64,000 nucleotides of DNA from Sphingomonas morindae (lineage in GTDB: Bacteria; Pseudomonadota; Alphaproteobacteria; Sphingomonadales; Sphingomonadaceae): assembly GCF_023822065.1 (NCBI RefSeq), contig NZ_CP084931.1:1-64000 (forward strand), written 5' to 3'. A program made the translations under genes and the position numbers. This document shows, piece after piece, positions 50,235 through 60,012 of the stretch. Within the stretch, counting starts at the first letter, position 1. Every line of letters begins with the position of its first letter. Below the pieces are notes generated by a model, which saw only the letters and a program-made list of their open reading frames with translations, was not told the origin of the DNA and did not search any database.

Positions 50235-50289
50235 GGAGAGCCAACGCGCGACGCGCCGCCGCGGCGTCAGGATGCAGCTCGATTTGCTG

Positions 50290-50309
50290 TTGCGAGTGGA
50301 TAGCATTAG
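50290..50309 (+). promoter_or_regulatory. Possible Fur-type iron box
   Basis: TTGCGAGTGGATAGCATTAG resembles the TTGCGAATnATTCGCA-type sites seen before siderophore receptors, with matching outer bases TGC..A and T.GCA. It lies 18 bases before the receptor start. The inner bases depart from symmetry. Confidence 0.4.
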
Positions 50310-50327
50310 CGTTAGGTCGGCCGGGCC

Positions 50328-52439
50328 ATGGGGGCGGTCTGGATCGGGGGACGGATGCTCATATTTCTGTGCGGAGCCTTGGCGGCGGCGGCGGCGATCC
50401 CGGCGGCCGCACCGTCGCCCGAGCCCGATCTGGACGCCGAAATCCTCGTGACGGGAAAGCAGGCATCGCCGTTCAAGGCCGAGATCGTGCAGATCGGCGC
50501 CTTCCGCAATCAATCGATCCTCGATACGCCCGCCAGTGTCGCGGTGGTGCCGCGCGCGGTGCTCGATGCGCAACAGGCGCAGGGGCTGGACGATGCGCTC
50601 CGCAACACCGCCGGCATCACCCAGCAATCGACCAGCCCGACCACGACCAACAATTTCCTGTCGCGCGGCGTGCTGATGAACGCGCGGACCAATTATCGCC
50701 TCAATGGCGCGCTTCAGATCATCAATCTCGGTCCGATCCCGCTTGAGAACAAGCAGCGGGTGGAGCTGCTCAAGGGCGTGTCCGCGCTCTATTACGGGAT
50801 CAGCACGCCGTCGGGCATCGTCAATGTCGTGACCAAGCGGGCCGGCCCTGCGCCCGTCACCAGCTTCTATGGCACCGGCGACGATCAGGGCGGCGTGGGC
50901 GGCGGTGTCGATATCGGGCGGCGCTTCGGCCCGGATCAGAGCTTCGGCGCGCGCGTGAACCTCTATGGTGCGCGGCTGCGCCTGCCGATCGACGGCGTGG
51001 GAGGCGCGCGCTACCTCGCCAGCGGCGCCTTCGATGCGAAGCCGAGCGAGCGGCTGACCCTCGTCTTCGATATCGAGCAGTATCGCCGCGCCAGCAACGA
51101 GCCGGGCGGCCTCACCCTGCCGTCGGCGGTGCAGGGCCGGATCACGCTGCCCGCCATCCCCGATCCCGCCAGCCGCTACGCGCCGCGCGGCGCGCCCTAT
51201 CGCACCTGGGCCACCAATATGCTCGGCCGCGCGGATTATGCGCTGGGGGGCGGCTGGTCGATCCGCGCCGAGGCGGGCCATGCGCGCACGAGGCGGCAGC
51301 GCACCATGGCCAATCTGCTGGTGACCAACCCCGCCACCGGCGCGGGCCAGGTGACCGCCAGCTATACGGGCGATCAACGCTACACCAATCTCTACTGGCG
51401 CGCCGAGCTGGCGGGCACGCTGACCGGGCTTGGCGTGCGCCACGAGCTTCTGTTCGGCTATGCGCGCAACCGCCAGCGCCAGGCGGACCAGCATGCGCAG
51501 AATTACGCGCCTTACGCGCAAAGCCTCACCCAGCCGGTGACGATCGATTTCGCGGCCCTGCGCCCCACCGCGACGCGGCTAACGCCGGGCGCGATCAATA
51601 TCGATACCGGCCTCTACGCGCTCGATCTGGCGCATGTCGCGGCGTGGCTGACCGCGATCGGCGGCGTGCGGCATGTGGATTACGCCACCCGCGCCGCGCC
51701 GGCGGCCGCCTATGCGATCCGCACCTGGACGCCGACGGGAGGCCTGGTGCTGCGGCCCAGCCGGCGCACCAGCCTCTACGCCACCTATATCGAAGGGCTG
51801 GAGAGCGCGGGCACGGCGCCCGATGGCACCGTCAATGCCGGCGCGCTGCTCGCCCCGGTGCGCAGCCGTCAGCTCGAGCTGGGCGCGCGCGCCGAATTCA
51901 GCGGGGCGCTGCTGTCGCTAGCCTGGTTTCGCATCAATCGCGGCCTGAGCTACACCGATCTCGCCACCAACCGCTATGTGGTGAATGGCCGCCAGATCAA
52001 TCGCGGCGTGGAGGCGAGCCTGCTGGGCGGCCTCGGCCATGGCGTGTCGCTGCTGCTGTCGGGCCAATATCTGGTCGCGCGCCAGGCGCGCACGGGCAAT
52101 CCGCTACAGGACGGAAAATTCGTCGACAGCGTGCCGAAATGGTCGGGCTCGGCCTTTGCGGAATATCGCCCGTCCGTACTGCCTGCGCTCGCGCTCAACG
52201 CCGGGGTCTATTACACCGGCCGCCGCTTCACCGACGCGCAGGATCGCGGCGTGCTGCCCGGCTATGCCACGCTCAGCCTGGGGAGCAGCTACCGGATCCG
52301 CACCGGCACGGCGCAGGAGGTGACGCTGAGGCTCAACGCCGACAATGTGACGAACCGACGCTACTGGTCCACCGGCGGCGCCACTCTTTATGTGGGCGTG
52401 GCACGGGTGGTGCGCGCCTCGGCGGCGGTGGCGCTCTGA
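50328..52439 (+). CDS. TonB-dependent siderophore receptor
   Basis: A 703-residue ferric-siderophore receptor. An ATG at 50355 with GGGGG before it gives a cleaner signal peptide ([20 protein letters not shown]) and may be the true start. The plug shows [18 protein letters not shown] and the FhuA/FpvA hallmark [20 protein letters not shown] with IVNVVTKR. The barrel ends in a hydrophobic residue pattern ([11 protein letters not shown]). A PepSY membrane protein gene overlaps its stop, and a Fur-like site precedes it. Both support an iron role. Confidence 0.93.
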   Translation: MGAVWIGGRMLIFLCGALAAAAAIPAAAPSPEPDLDAEILVTGKQASPFKAEIVQIGAFRNQSILDTPASVAVVPRAVLDAQQAQGLDDALRNTAGITQQSTSPTTTNNFLSRGVLMNARTNYRLNGALQIINLGPIPLENKQRVELLKGVSALYYGISTPSGIVNVVTKRAGPAPVTSFYGTGDDQGGVGGGVDIGRRFGPDQSFGARVNLYGARLRLPIDGVGGARYLASGAFDAKPSERLTLVFDIEQYRRASNEPGGLTLPSAVQGRITLPAIPDPASRYAPRGAPYRTWATNMLGRADYALGGGWSIRAEAGHARTRRQRTMANLLVTNPATGAGQVTASYTGDQRYTNLYWRAELAGTLTGLGVRHELLFGYARNRQRQADQHAQNYAPYAQSLTQPVTIDFAALRPTATRLTPGAINIDTGLYALDLAHVAAWLTAIGGVRHVDYATRAAPAAAYAIRTWTPTGGLVLRPSRRTSLYATYIEGLESAGTAPDGTVNAGALLAPVRSRQLELGARAEFSGALLSLAWFRINRGLSYTDLATNRYVVNGRQINRGVEASLLGGLGHGVSLLLSGQYLVARQARTGNPLQDGKFVDSVPKWSGSAFAEYRPSVLPALALNAGVYYTGRRFTDAQDRGVLPGYATLSLGSSYRIRTGTAQEVTLRLNADNVTNRRYWSTGGATLYVGVARVVRASAAVAL

Positions 52440-53521
52440 TGCGCTGGATCGATCGCCTCCACCGCTGGACGGGCGGCCTGATCGGGCTTCTGCTCGCGCT
52501 GATCGGGCTGACCGGCGCGCTGCTCGTCCATCGGCGCGCCTGGATCCTGCTTCCTCATACGGGCGATGCCCCGCGCCAGGACAGCGCGCATCTCGCCGCC
52601 ACCGTGGCGCGGGTCATGGCCGATCCGAAGGCGCGGCCCGAGCAGCTGATCTTCGCCGAACCGGGCTTCGGCCTGGACCGGCTCGCCTTCAAGGGCGGGG
52701 CGGGGGCCTATCTCGATCAGGCCGGCGGCCTTGTCGCGCGCTGGTCGAGCCAATGGGCGCGGCCGGAATTGTGGCTGTTCGATCTGCATCGCCATCTGCT
52801 GGCGGGTGACGCCGGCGAGACGCTGGTCGGCGTGGCGGGGCTGGTGGGGATCGGCTTCGTGCTGACGGGCCTCCTGCTCTGGTGGCGCACGCGGCGCAGC
52901 TTCGCCTTCCGCCTCTGGCCGCGACGGATGAGCCGGCCGGCCATTCTGCGCCACCACCGCGATCTCGGCATCGTCATGGCGCCGCTGCTCCTGCTCTCCT
53001 TCGGCACGGGCACGTTGCTGGTGTTCCGGCCGCTGACCGCGATCGTCTTCGGGCCGTCCGCGCCGGCGGCGATCCGCGCGGCGACGGCACCGCCGCCCGC
53101 GCCGCCCGCGCCGCTCGCCGCCAGGCTCGATTGGGCGGCGATGGTGCGCGTCGCGAGAGCCCGCTTTCCGCAGGCGGAGCTGCGCAGCGTCACGCTGCCC
53201 CGGCGCGGCAACGGGCTGATCACGCTGCGGATGCGCCAGCCCGAGGAGTGGCTGCGCGGCGGCCGCACCATCCTGTGGTTCGCGGCGGACAGCGGCCGGC
53301 TGATCGCCGCGCGCGATTCCCGCGCCGCGCCCGGGGCGGCGCGCGTCTTCGGGCTGCTCTTCCCGCTGCACGCGGCCGAGGTGGGCGGCCTCGCCTATCG
53401 GCTGGTGATGACGCTGTCCGGCCTGACTTTGGGCCTGTTCGGCACGCTGACCGTCTGGTCCTTCTGGTTCCGCCGCCCGCGCCCGCGCCCACTTCCAGCG
53501 CCGCGCCCCGACAGGCGGTGA
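52439..53521 (+). CDS. PepSY-associated membrane protein (siderophore-iron reductase-like)
   Basis: A 360-residue inner-membrane protein with four helices, the PepSY-TM arrangement: IDRLHRWTGGLIGLLLALIG, VAGLVGIGFVLTGLLLWWRT, RHHRDLGIVMAPLLLLSFGT and VMTLSGLTLGLFGTLTVWSF. Conserved histidines (LHRWTG, DLHRHLLAG, RHHRDLG) could bind haem, as proposed for PiuB/FegB-type proteins that reduce ferric siderophores. The start overlaps the receptor stop (ATGA-type), so the two are co-translated. Confidence 0.9.
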   Translation: MRWIDRLHRWTGGLIGLLLALIGLTGALLVHRRAWILLPHTGDAPRQDSAHLAATVARVMADPKARPEQLIFAEPGFGLDRLAFKGGAGAYLDQAGGLVARWSSQWARPELWLFDLHRHLLAGDAGETLVGVAGLVGIGFVLTGLLLWWRTRRSFAFRLWPRRMSRPAILRHHRDLGIVMAPLLLLSFGTGTLLVFRPLTAIVFGPSAPAAIRAATAPPPAPPAPLAARLDWAAMVRVARARFPQAELRSVTLPRRGNGLITLRMRQPEEWLRGGRTILWFAADSGRLIAARDSRAAPGAARVFGLLFPLHAAEVGGLAYRLVMTLSGLTLGLFGTLTVWSFWFRRPRPRPLPAPRPDRR

Positions 53522-53587
53522 TCAGCGGATCCGTGCCCGCTAGGCTCGGGCCGGGACCGACCCTCGGCTGGCTCCGGAGTGCGCTTC

Positions 53588-53628
53588 GGGCCAGCCACCC
53601 CCCAGTGAAATGGGCGGTGCGCTGGCCC
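53588..53628. terminator. Long hairpin between convergent receptor operons
   Basis: GGGCCAGC..CACC.CCCA pairs with TGGG.GGTG..GCTGGCCC around a GTGAAA loop, giving about 16 pairs with one mismatch and one bulge. It lies midway between the PepSY and TBDR stops and probably terminates both. Confidence 0.7.
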
Positions 53629-53644
53629 CAAGGCGTTCCGCGGA

Positions 53645-56600
53645 TCAGAAGGTGACGCGCACCGATCCGGTATAGCGGCGGTCGCTGGCGAACCAGGCGC
53701 GGCCGAGATAGCCGACCGACTGCTTCATCAGCACCCGGTTGGTGGCGTTGTTGAGATTTTGCGCCTCGACGCCGACCGAAAGCTTGTCGTTGAAGAACTT
53801 CAGGAAGATCGATCCGTCCAGCTGGCCATAGGCGGCATTGAAGGTGGGCAGGCCCCACACCACGCAATGATCCGCCGCCGAGGCGCCGCACTGGACGCCG
53901 CCCGGCGTGAGCGGCGAGCCGTCGCTGCCCTGCGTGCCGTTGATGTTGGTGGCGAGCAGGTAGCGGCTGCGCCAGTTATAGGCGAGGCGGACCGAGAGCA
54001 GGCCTTTCTCGTAATAGCCGGCGACATTGTAGCTATATTTGGACAGCCCCTCGAGCGGCAGCCGCCCGAAGATCGCGCCGTTGGTGTCCACGCCATTGGC
54101 CGAGACGAAGGCGGCGCTGTTGGACTGGAGGCTCGCGAGATTGGTCTTGGTCGTGCTGCTGACGAAGGTGAAGTTGGAGGTGATGCCGAAGCCGTTCAGC
54201 CAGCCGGGCAGGAAGGTGAAGGCCTGGTTATAGGCCAGCTCAAGTCCCTTCACGTTGGCGGTGCCGACATTTTCCGGCTGGGTGAGATTGTAGGTCACCC
54301 CCGCGAATTCGTAAGGCGTCGCGACATTGCGGATGATGTTCTTGAGGTGCTTGTAGAACACGGTTCCGGTGAGCGAACTGGCCTTGCCGAAATACCATTC
54401 CAGCGCACCGTCGAGCTGGGTGGAGCTGGTGGGCTTGAGATAGGGATTGCTGCTCGCGGTGGAATTGAAATTATAGGTGCCCGTCGTCTGGTCGAACGCG
54501 GCCGAGAGCTGGGTATAGGCCTGGAGCTGGTTGAAGTCGGGTCGCGTCATGGCGCGCGCGGCCGCGAACCGGGCCTGGAGGCGCGGCGTGAACTTGTAGA
54601 GCAGGTTGAGGCTCGGCAGCCAGAAATTATAGTTGTTCTTTGCGACGAGGGACTGGGTGTCGCCGGTGAATTGCGGACCGCCCGGAGGCGCGCCGGCGAT
54701 CGGCGCCGGCTGCACGATGAAGCCCGTCGCCGCGGTGGTGGTGCGCACCCACCGCAGCCCGATATTGCCGCTCAACGGCAGGCCGGCCGTGTCGAAATCG
54801 AAGTTGAGCAGGCCGTAGAGCGCGTAGCTATGCTCCTTCTGCAGGTTGCGCTGGGCATCGCCAAAGGCCGCGAGCGCGAAATTGGGGCAGGCCGAGGCGG
54901 GATTGATCTCCTGGCAGAGCTGGGTGGTGAGCGCATGGAGCGCGGTATAGGTGTCGGGATAGCCGGTCGCCTGCGACGTCGCGGGGAAGATCAGCTGGCT
55001 CGGCACATTGGCGCCGCCATGATAATAGTTGCTGCCGAAGTTGAACGCCTGGCTGGCGAGCGGGAATTCGGACAGATAGGCGAGACGCGGGATGGTGGAG
55101 CCGACCTGCCAGGTCTGGCTCACCGGCTGCCAATTATAGGGCGAGGCCTGGTTGTTCGCCTTGGTGTCGGTGCCGCGGCCGCCGAAGCGGAAGCTCTTCA
55201 GGATGCCGCCATTGTCGAAATCATAGCTGAGATCGGCGCGATAGGCCCATTCATTGGCCTTGTTGCGGCCGAGCTGGTCCATCGTGAACGCCCAATAATA
55301 ATTGTTGGGGTTGCTGAGAAAGGCTTCGTCCACCGAGAGGCGCGGCACGCCGTGGGTGAGATCGAGCGTCTGGCTGGGCAGATTGATGCCGGTGGCGACG
55401 GTCGAATCGAAGTTGCTGGCGGTCGCGTGGACATGCTGGAGATCCGCGCGCAGCGTCAGACGCTCGGTCGGATGCCATTTGATCGAGCCCGAAATGTCGG
55501 TCGTGTTGGACCGCTGATCGGCGCTGCGCACATCGTTGTTGAAGGGCATGCCGCCGCCGGCGATCGTCAGCGGATCGGTCTCGGTGCCGCTCACGAACAC
55601 GCCGCGATCGTCATAGGCGAATTGCGTGCCGGCCGCCGGCTGGATGTTATAGGCGTTGGTCTGGGCGAAGATGGCGTGCTCGTCCCAGTGGAACTTGTAG
55701 CGCGACTGGAAGAAGGTGGTGGTCACCTCGAGCGTGTCCGCCGGCTTCCATTGCAGCGCGCCATAGGCGCCGAAGCGGCGGCGCGTGAAATCGAGCTGGC
55801 GCCAATCCACCCCCTTGGGCACGTACACGGTCTTGCCGGGGACGAGATCGGTGCGGGGATAATAGGCCTCCACCTGCACGCCATCGGTACGGGTGGAGCT
55901 GCGCGAGAAGGCGACGTCGGCGAGCACGCCGATCTCGCCGATCGGCGTCTCCCAGCGATTGCTGTAGAGGCCCGAGACGCTCGGCTCCCACTTTTTGCGC
56001 AGATCGCCCCAGCTGCCCGAGCCGGACACGCTGATCACCTGGCCCTTATTGTCGAAGGGCAGGCGCGTGCGCAGATTGACGAGGCCGCCAATGCCGCCTT
56101 CGATCAGATCGGCCGAGGGATTTTTATAGACATCGACCGCGGCCAGCAGTTCGGGCGGGATATCCTGGAAGCTCAGCGTGCGGCCGCCATTAGCGCTGAA
56201 CGCATCGCGGCCGTTCAGCTCCGAGCGGACGAAGGTGAGACCGCGGATGTTCACCCCCGATCCCTCGACCGAGAAATGGTCCGGGTCGCTGCGCGAGATG
56301 AAATGGTCGATGGTGACGCCGGTCACGCGCTGCAGCGTCTCGGTGACGCTGCGATCGGGCAGCTTGCCGATATCGTCGGCGGTGATGGAGTCCACGATCT
56401 GGGTGGCGTTGCGCTTGATGCCGATCGCGCTGGCGATGGCGGCGCGCTGGCCCGTCACCACGATGTCCTGCGCGGCCGGACTTGCGCGACCGGCGGCTTC
56501 GGCGGCGCTCGCCTGATCGGGACGCGGCGCGGCGGCATGGCCGGCATCGGACTGGCCCGCCATGGCGGCATCGGCGGGGCTGGGCAGGGCGGCGCTGCTC

Positions 56601-56695
56601 GCCTGGGCGAAGGCCGGCGCGGCGCCGAGCGCCAGGGCGGAAACCGAAAGCAGGGCGCAGGCGCGGCGGCGCCGGGCACGATCGATCACGGGCAC
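53645..56695 (-). CDS. TonB-dependent receptor, carbohydrate type (TIGR01782-like)
   Basis: A 1016-residue receptor. The GTG at 56695 (AAGGA six bases upstream) begins just before a signal peptide (CALLSVSALALGAAPAFAQ); longer ATG starts upstream lack support. The linker is Ala/Pro-rich. The plug has the sphingomonad/xanthomonad sugar-receptor signature: DIVVTGQRAAIASAIGIKR, ITADDIGKLPDRSVTETLQR and NIRGLTFVRSELNGRDAFS. The barrel ends YTGSVRVTF. Members take up plant- or microbe-derived oligosaccharides under LacI-type control, and a LacI-like half palindrome lies upstream. Substrate not evident because no glycosidase adjoins it. Confidence 0.93.
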   Translation of the reverse strand: MPVIDRARRRRACALLSVSALALGAAPAFAQASSAALPSPADAAMAGQSDAGHAAAPRPDQASAAEAAGRASPAAQDIVVTGQRAAIASAIGIKRNATQIVDSITADDIGKLPDRSVTETLQRVTGVTIDHFISRSDPDHFSVEGSGVNIRGLTFVRSELNGRDAFSANGGRTLSFQDIPPELLAAVDVYKNPSADLIEGGIGGLVNLRTRLPFDNKGQVISVSGSGSWGDLRKKWEPSVSGLYSNRWETPIGEIGVLADVAFSRSSTRTDGVQVEAYYPRTDLVPGKTVYVPKGVDWRQLDFTRRRFGAYGALQWKPADTLEVTTTFFQSRYKFHWDEHAIFAQTNAYNIQPAAGTQFAYDDRGVFVSGTETDPLTIAGGGMPFNNDVRSADQRSNTTDISGSIKWHPTERLTLRADLQHVHATASNFDSTVATGINLPSQTLDLTHGVPRLSVDEAFLSNPNNYYWAFTMDQLGRNKANEWAYRADLSYDFDNGGILKSFRFGGRGTDTKANNQASPYNWQPVSQTWQVGSTIPRLAYLSEFPLASQAFNFGSNYYHGGANVPSQLIFPATSQATGYPDTYTALHALTTQLCQEINPASACPNFALAAFGDAQRNLQKEHSYALYGLLNFDFDTAGLPLSGNIGLRWVRTTTAATGFIVQPAPIAGAPPGGPQFTGDTQSLVAKNNYNFWLPSLNLLYKFTPRLQARFAAARAMTRPDFNQLQAYTQLSAAFDQTTGTYNFNSTASSNPYLKPTSSTQLDGALEWYFGKASSLTGTVFYKHLKNIIRNVATPYEFAGVTYNLTQPENVGTANVKGLELAYNQAFTFLPGWLNGFGITSNFTFVSSTTKTNLASLQSNSAAFVSANGVDTNGAIFGRLPLEGLSKYSYNVAGYYEKGLLSVRLAYNWRSRYLLATNINGTQGSDGSPLTPGGVQCGASAADHCVVWGLPTFNAAYGQLDGSIFLKFFNDKLSVGVEAQNLNNATNRVLMKQSVGYLGRAWFASDRRYTGSVRVTF

Positions 56696-57258
56696 GGAAA
56701 ATCCTTTCAGGAAAAGCGGAGGGCGCGGCGCCGCACGCTGGGCGCGGCGGATCATGGTGGAGCAGGCAGGCAGGAGGCAGGAGATGGCCGGCGCGGCCCT
56801 GCGGGCGTGCGACACGGCAGCGCTGTCAGTCACGGCGCTGATGTTACCGCTAACGAACGCTGAGTGCAGTTTCCCCATGACACGCATCCCCCCGATTGCG
56901 GTCTTCGCCGCATATGTTCGAGTTATCAGCGAGTCCGGCCGCTCGACAATCCATGTAGCGAGACATGACTGAAAAACCGGAAATTGATGCAGATTTGCTA
57001 CACTTTGTTAACAGCGGAGCGGGCGGCGCACTTGCACGTGAAAGCCGGATTCGCAGGTGCAGTCCGCGCGACCGGTCAAGTCACCGCTGCGGGTTGGCGA
57101 GAGGCGACTTGTCCGAGTTTGCATGTGAACCAAGCTTCCAGCAAGAAAATGGAGGGGCGGCCAGCGCGTCGTTGCACGGCCAGTTCGATGGCGCGTTCCG
57201 GAGCGCGGCGCGATCGGCCGCGCGATATCTGCTAAGGGGCCGCAACAAGGAGGCTGCC
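56696..57258. promoter_or_regulatory. Divergent intergenic region between TBDR and Ada genes
   Basis: This stretch of 560 bases lies between divergent starts. It has lower GC in 56840-57140 and contains TGTTACCGCTAACG (56842-56855), TGTTAACA (57006-57013) and two copies of a TTGCAyGTGAA motif (57032-57045 and 57118-57135). It likely holds the promoters and operators of both genes. An 83-codon frame here lacks a family match and is not annotated. Confidence 0.5.
56842..56855 (-). promoter_or_regulatory. LacI-type operator candidate
   Basis: TGTTACCGCTAACG is a near palindrome (TGTTA/TAAC arms) of the class bound by LacI-family sugar repressors. It lies about 150 bases upstream of the receptor start. 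No LacI gene is in the window. Confidence 0.45.
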
Positions 57259-58395
57259 ATGGCCATGCTTTCCGATTCTGATCATCGTGCCGCCGATCCC
57301 CGTTATGCGCAGGTCCGCGCGCGCGACCGCACGGCCGATGGCGCCTTTGTCTACGCGGTCCGCACGACGGGCGTCTTCTGCCGCCCCTCGTGCGGCGCCC
57401 GGCCCGCCAGGCCGGAGAACATCGCCTTCTACGACAGCGCGGCGGAGGCGGAGGCCGCCGGGTTCCGCCCGTGCAAGCGATGCAGGCCGAACGAGGAGCA
57501 GGCGCCCTCGCTTTCGATCCGCATGCGCGCGGTCGCCGCAGAGATCGACGCCCGGCTCGACACGCCGCTGCCGCTGTCGGATCTGGCGCGCATCGCCGGC
57601 ATGAGCGCCTCGCACCTCCAGCGCAGCTTCAAGTCGGTGTTCGGGATCACGCCCAAGGCCTATCACGCGGCCAGACGGCTGGCGGCGCTCAAAGCCGGAC
57701 TGCGGGCCGGGGACAGCGTGCTCGGGGCGATGGCCGAGGCCGGCTATGGTTCGACGAGCCGCCTCTACGCGCTGGTCGATGACGGCCTTGGCATGACGCC
57801 CTCCGCCTATCGCGCGGGGGGTGCGGGGGAAATGATCGTCCACGCCACGCGGGATACCGCGCTCGGTCCGCTGATGATGGCGGCGAGCGGGCGGGGCGTG
57901 TGCTTCGCCCAGTTTGGCGACGGGCCCGAGGCGCTGCGCGCGCAGCTCGCCGCCGAATTTCCACGGGCTGAGCTTCGCGCGGCCGCCGCCCCGCACGACG
58001 CCGCGCTCGATGCGTGGATGGAGGCGATTGACGCGCATCTGTCGCGCGGCGCGCCCAGCCCGGATCTGCCCGTCGATCTGCGCGGCACGGCGTTCCAGAT
58101 CCGGGTGTGGCGCTTCCTGCTCGGCGTCAAGCCGGGCGAGCGGATATCCTATGCCGATGTGGCGCGGGGCATCGGCGCACCCCGCGCGGTGCGCGCCGCC
58201 GCCAGCGCCTGCGCGGCGAACCGCATCGGCGTGCTGGTGCCCTGCCATCGCGTATTGCGCGGCGATGGCGGCCTGGGCGGCTATCGCTGGGGCGTAAATC
58301 GCAAGCGCGCGCTGCTCGATCGCGAGCGGGAGGGCGGGGCGCCGGACGCCGCGCCGCCGCCGGATCAGGGCAGGTCGCGATCGGCGATGCCATAG
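57259..58395 (+). CDS. ada: Ada bifunctional methyl-phosphotriester/O6-methylguanine repair protein and regulator
   Basis: A 378-residue Ada. AAGGAGG precedes the ATG at 57259. The N-terminal domain has the four zinc cysteines Cys41, Cys45, Cys72 and Cys75 (FCRPSCGARP and PCKRCRP), where one accepts methyl from DNA phosphotriesters. An AraC-type helix-turn-helix follows (LPLSDLARIAGMSASHLQRS). The C-terminal methyltransferase domain carries LVPCHRVLRGDG with the acceptor Cys. The protein repairs alkylated DNA and activates the adaptive response. Its last codons overlap the convergent trehalase gene by 31 bases. Confidence 0.97.
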   Translation: MAMLSDSDHRAADPRYAQVRARDRTADGAFVYAVRTTGVFCRPSCGARPARPENIAFYDSAAEAEAAGFRPCKRCRPNEEQAPSLSIRMRAVAAEIDARLDTPLPLSDLARIAGMSASHLQRSFKSVFGITPKAYHAARRLAALKAGLRAGDSVLGAMAEAGYGSTSRLYALVDDGLGMTPSAYRAGGAGEMIVHATRDTALGPLMMAASGRGVCFAQFGDGPEALRAQLAAEFPRAELRAAAAPHDAALDAWMEAIDAHLSRGAPSPDLPVDLRGTAFQIRVWRFLLGVKPGERISYADVARGIGAPRAVRAAASACAANRIGVLVPCHRVLRGDGGLGGYRWGVNRKRALLDREREGGAPDAAPPPDQGRSRSAMP

Positions 58396-59957
58396 CGCTG
58401 CATCAGCGCGCTGACCGAGCCGTTGGTCCAGCCAAAGCCATCCTGCACCGCATATTCGCCACCACCGCCGGGTGCCTGGGTCTCGACATCATATTTTTCG
58501 ACGACGCGCCCGGTGGCCTTGTAGAGACGGTTTACCGTGGCGAGCCAGCGATCGGCGATGGTGCGCGCCAGCGCGTCCTCGCCATAGCGGGACAGGCCCT
58601 CCACCGCGATCCAGTGCAGCGGCGCCCAGCCATTGGGCGCATCCCATTGCTGGCCGGTGCGCCGCGTGGTGGTGCGCATGCCGCCCGGGGCGAGCAGATC
58701 GCGCCGCACGCGCGCGGCTGTCGCGTGCGCCTGGTCCGGCGTGGCGAGGCCGACGAAAAGCGGCGTCAGCAACGCCGCGGACACGATCGGGGTCGGCGCC
58801 TTGCGGGCGCGATCCCAATCGACGAAGCGCGCCTCGTCGGCGGACCAGAGCCAGCGGCCGATCGCCGCCTTGCGCGCGGCGGCCTGCGCGGCGAAGTCCC
58901 GCGCGGCGGCGGCATCGCCCGCCTCGGCGCAGCGCCGCGCCAGGCTCTCCTCCATCGCCCAGAGCAGGCTGTTCAGATCGATGGGCACGATCTCGGTGGT
59001 GCGGATCGTCGCCAGGCCCTGATAATCGCCCAGCCAGCGCGCGCTGAAATCCCAGCCGCTTTCGGCAGCGGCGCGCAGATCGCGATTGACCGGGCGCGGC
59101 CCGGCGGCGGCGCTGGTGGCGACGTCCTCGACATAGGATTCATCGCGCGGCGTGTCGCGCGCGTCCCAATAGCGGTTGAGCAGGCTGCCATCGGGCATGC
59201 GCACCACGTGCTGGCAGGCGCCGCTCGCATCGAGGCAGGCGGCGCCGGCCATCCAGTAGCGATGCTCGGCCTTGAGCGCGGCCAGCCTTCGCCGCGCCAC
59301 CGCCGGATCATGATTGTCCGAAAGGGCGAGCATGAGCGCGAAATAGGGTGGCTGCGAGCGGCTCAGATAATAGCTGCGCGTTCCGTTGGGGATATGGCCG
59401 TAGCGCTCGATCAGCGACACGAAATTGTCGAGCATGGACTCCACCATCGCCGTCTGCCCGTCCGCCTTCAGGCCGAGCATGGTGAAGTACGTGTCCCAAT
59501 AGTAGAATTCCTGATAGCGGCCGCCCGGCACGACATAGGCATAGGGCAGCGCCAGCGCGGATGATCCCGCCTTGGTGGCGAGCGGCGGCTTGGACAGGAT
59601 CGCCCAGAGCGACTGGATGTGCGCGCGCAGCGGCAGCGCCTGCGCCGGCCGCGCTTCGGCCTGGACGAAAAAGCGGGCGACAAAAGCGGCCAGCGCATCG
59701 CGCCCGGCGGGCCGCTCGGCGCGGTAGGCGGCCATGATGTCGGCCGGGGCGGCATTGGGGATCATGTCGGCGAAGGTCTTGCTGTCGGGAAAGACGCGCG
59801 CGAGCTCGACCGCGCGGAACAGCGGCCCGTACAGATCCTCGGGCGTCGCCGCGCCGGCCGCCACGGCCAGGCTCTGGCGGGCGGCGGGCGCGGGTGCGGG
59901 CGCGGCGGCAGACGGCGCCGCGGCCGCCAGAAGCGCGGCGGAAAGAAACACTGGCAT
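58365..59957 (-). CDS. treA: Periplasmic trehalase (GH37)
   Basis: A 530-residue exported trehalase that splits trehalose into two glucose. The ATG at 59957 follows GAGGG and starts a signal peptide (LSAALLAAAAPSAAA). GH37 signature 1, PGGRYQEFYYWDTY, and signature 2, QWDAPNGWAP, are both present, as are IPNGTRSYYLSRSQPP and EKYDVETQAPGGGGEY near the end. It lies 55 bases downstream of a TBDR on the same strand, suggesting that receptor brings in trehalose or a trehalose-containing glycan. Confidence 0.97.
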   Translation of the reverse strand: MPVFLSAALLAAAAPSAAAPAPAPAARQSLAVAAGAATPEDLYGPLFRAVELARVFPDSKTFADMIPNAAPADIMAAYRAERPAGRDALAAFVARFFVQAEARPAQALPLRAHIQSLWAILSKPPLATKAGSSALALPYAYVVPGGRYQEFYYWDTYFTMLGLKADGQTAMVESMLDNFVSLIERYGHIPNGTRSYYLSRSQPPYFALMLALSDNHDPAVARRRLAALKAEHRYWMAGAACLDASGACQHVVRMPDGSLLNRYWDARDTPRDESYVEDVATSAAAGPRPVNRDLRAAAESGWDFSARWLGDYQGLATIRTTEIVPIDLNSLLWAMEESLARRCAEAGDAAAARDFAAQAAARKAAIGRWLWSADEARFVDWDRARKAPTPIVSAALLTPLFVGLATPDQAHATAARVRRDLLAPGGMRTTTRRTGQQWDAPNGWAPLHWIAVEGLSRYGEDALARTIADRWLATVNRLYKATGRVVEKYDVETQAPGGGGEYAVQDGFGWTNGSVSALMQRYGIADRDLP

Positions 59958-60012
59958 CGGAAACCCTCGACAAGGGCCGGCCGGACCTGCTCGCCCGGCC
60001 GGCGGAACCGGA

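Noticed and set aside
53759-56863. 1034-codon plus-strand frame opposite a TBDR
   Set aside because: The product resembles antisense translation; TBDR plug and barrel motifs are on the minus strand.
56984-57235. 83-codon frame upstream of ada
   Set aside because: No family resemblance and it lies in a region rich in operator-like motifs.
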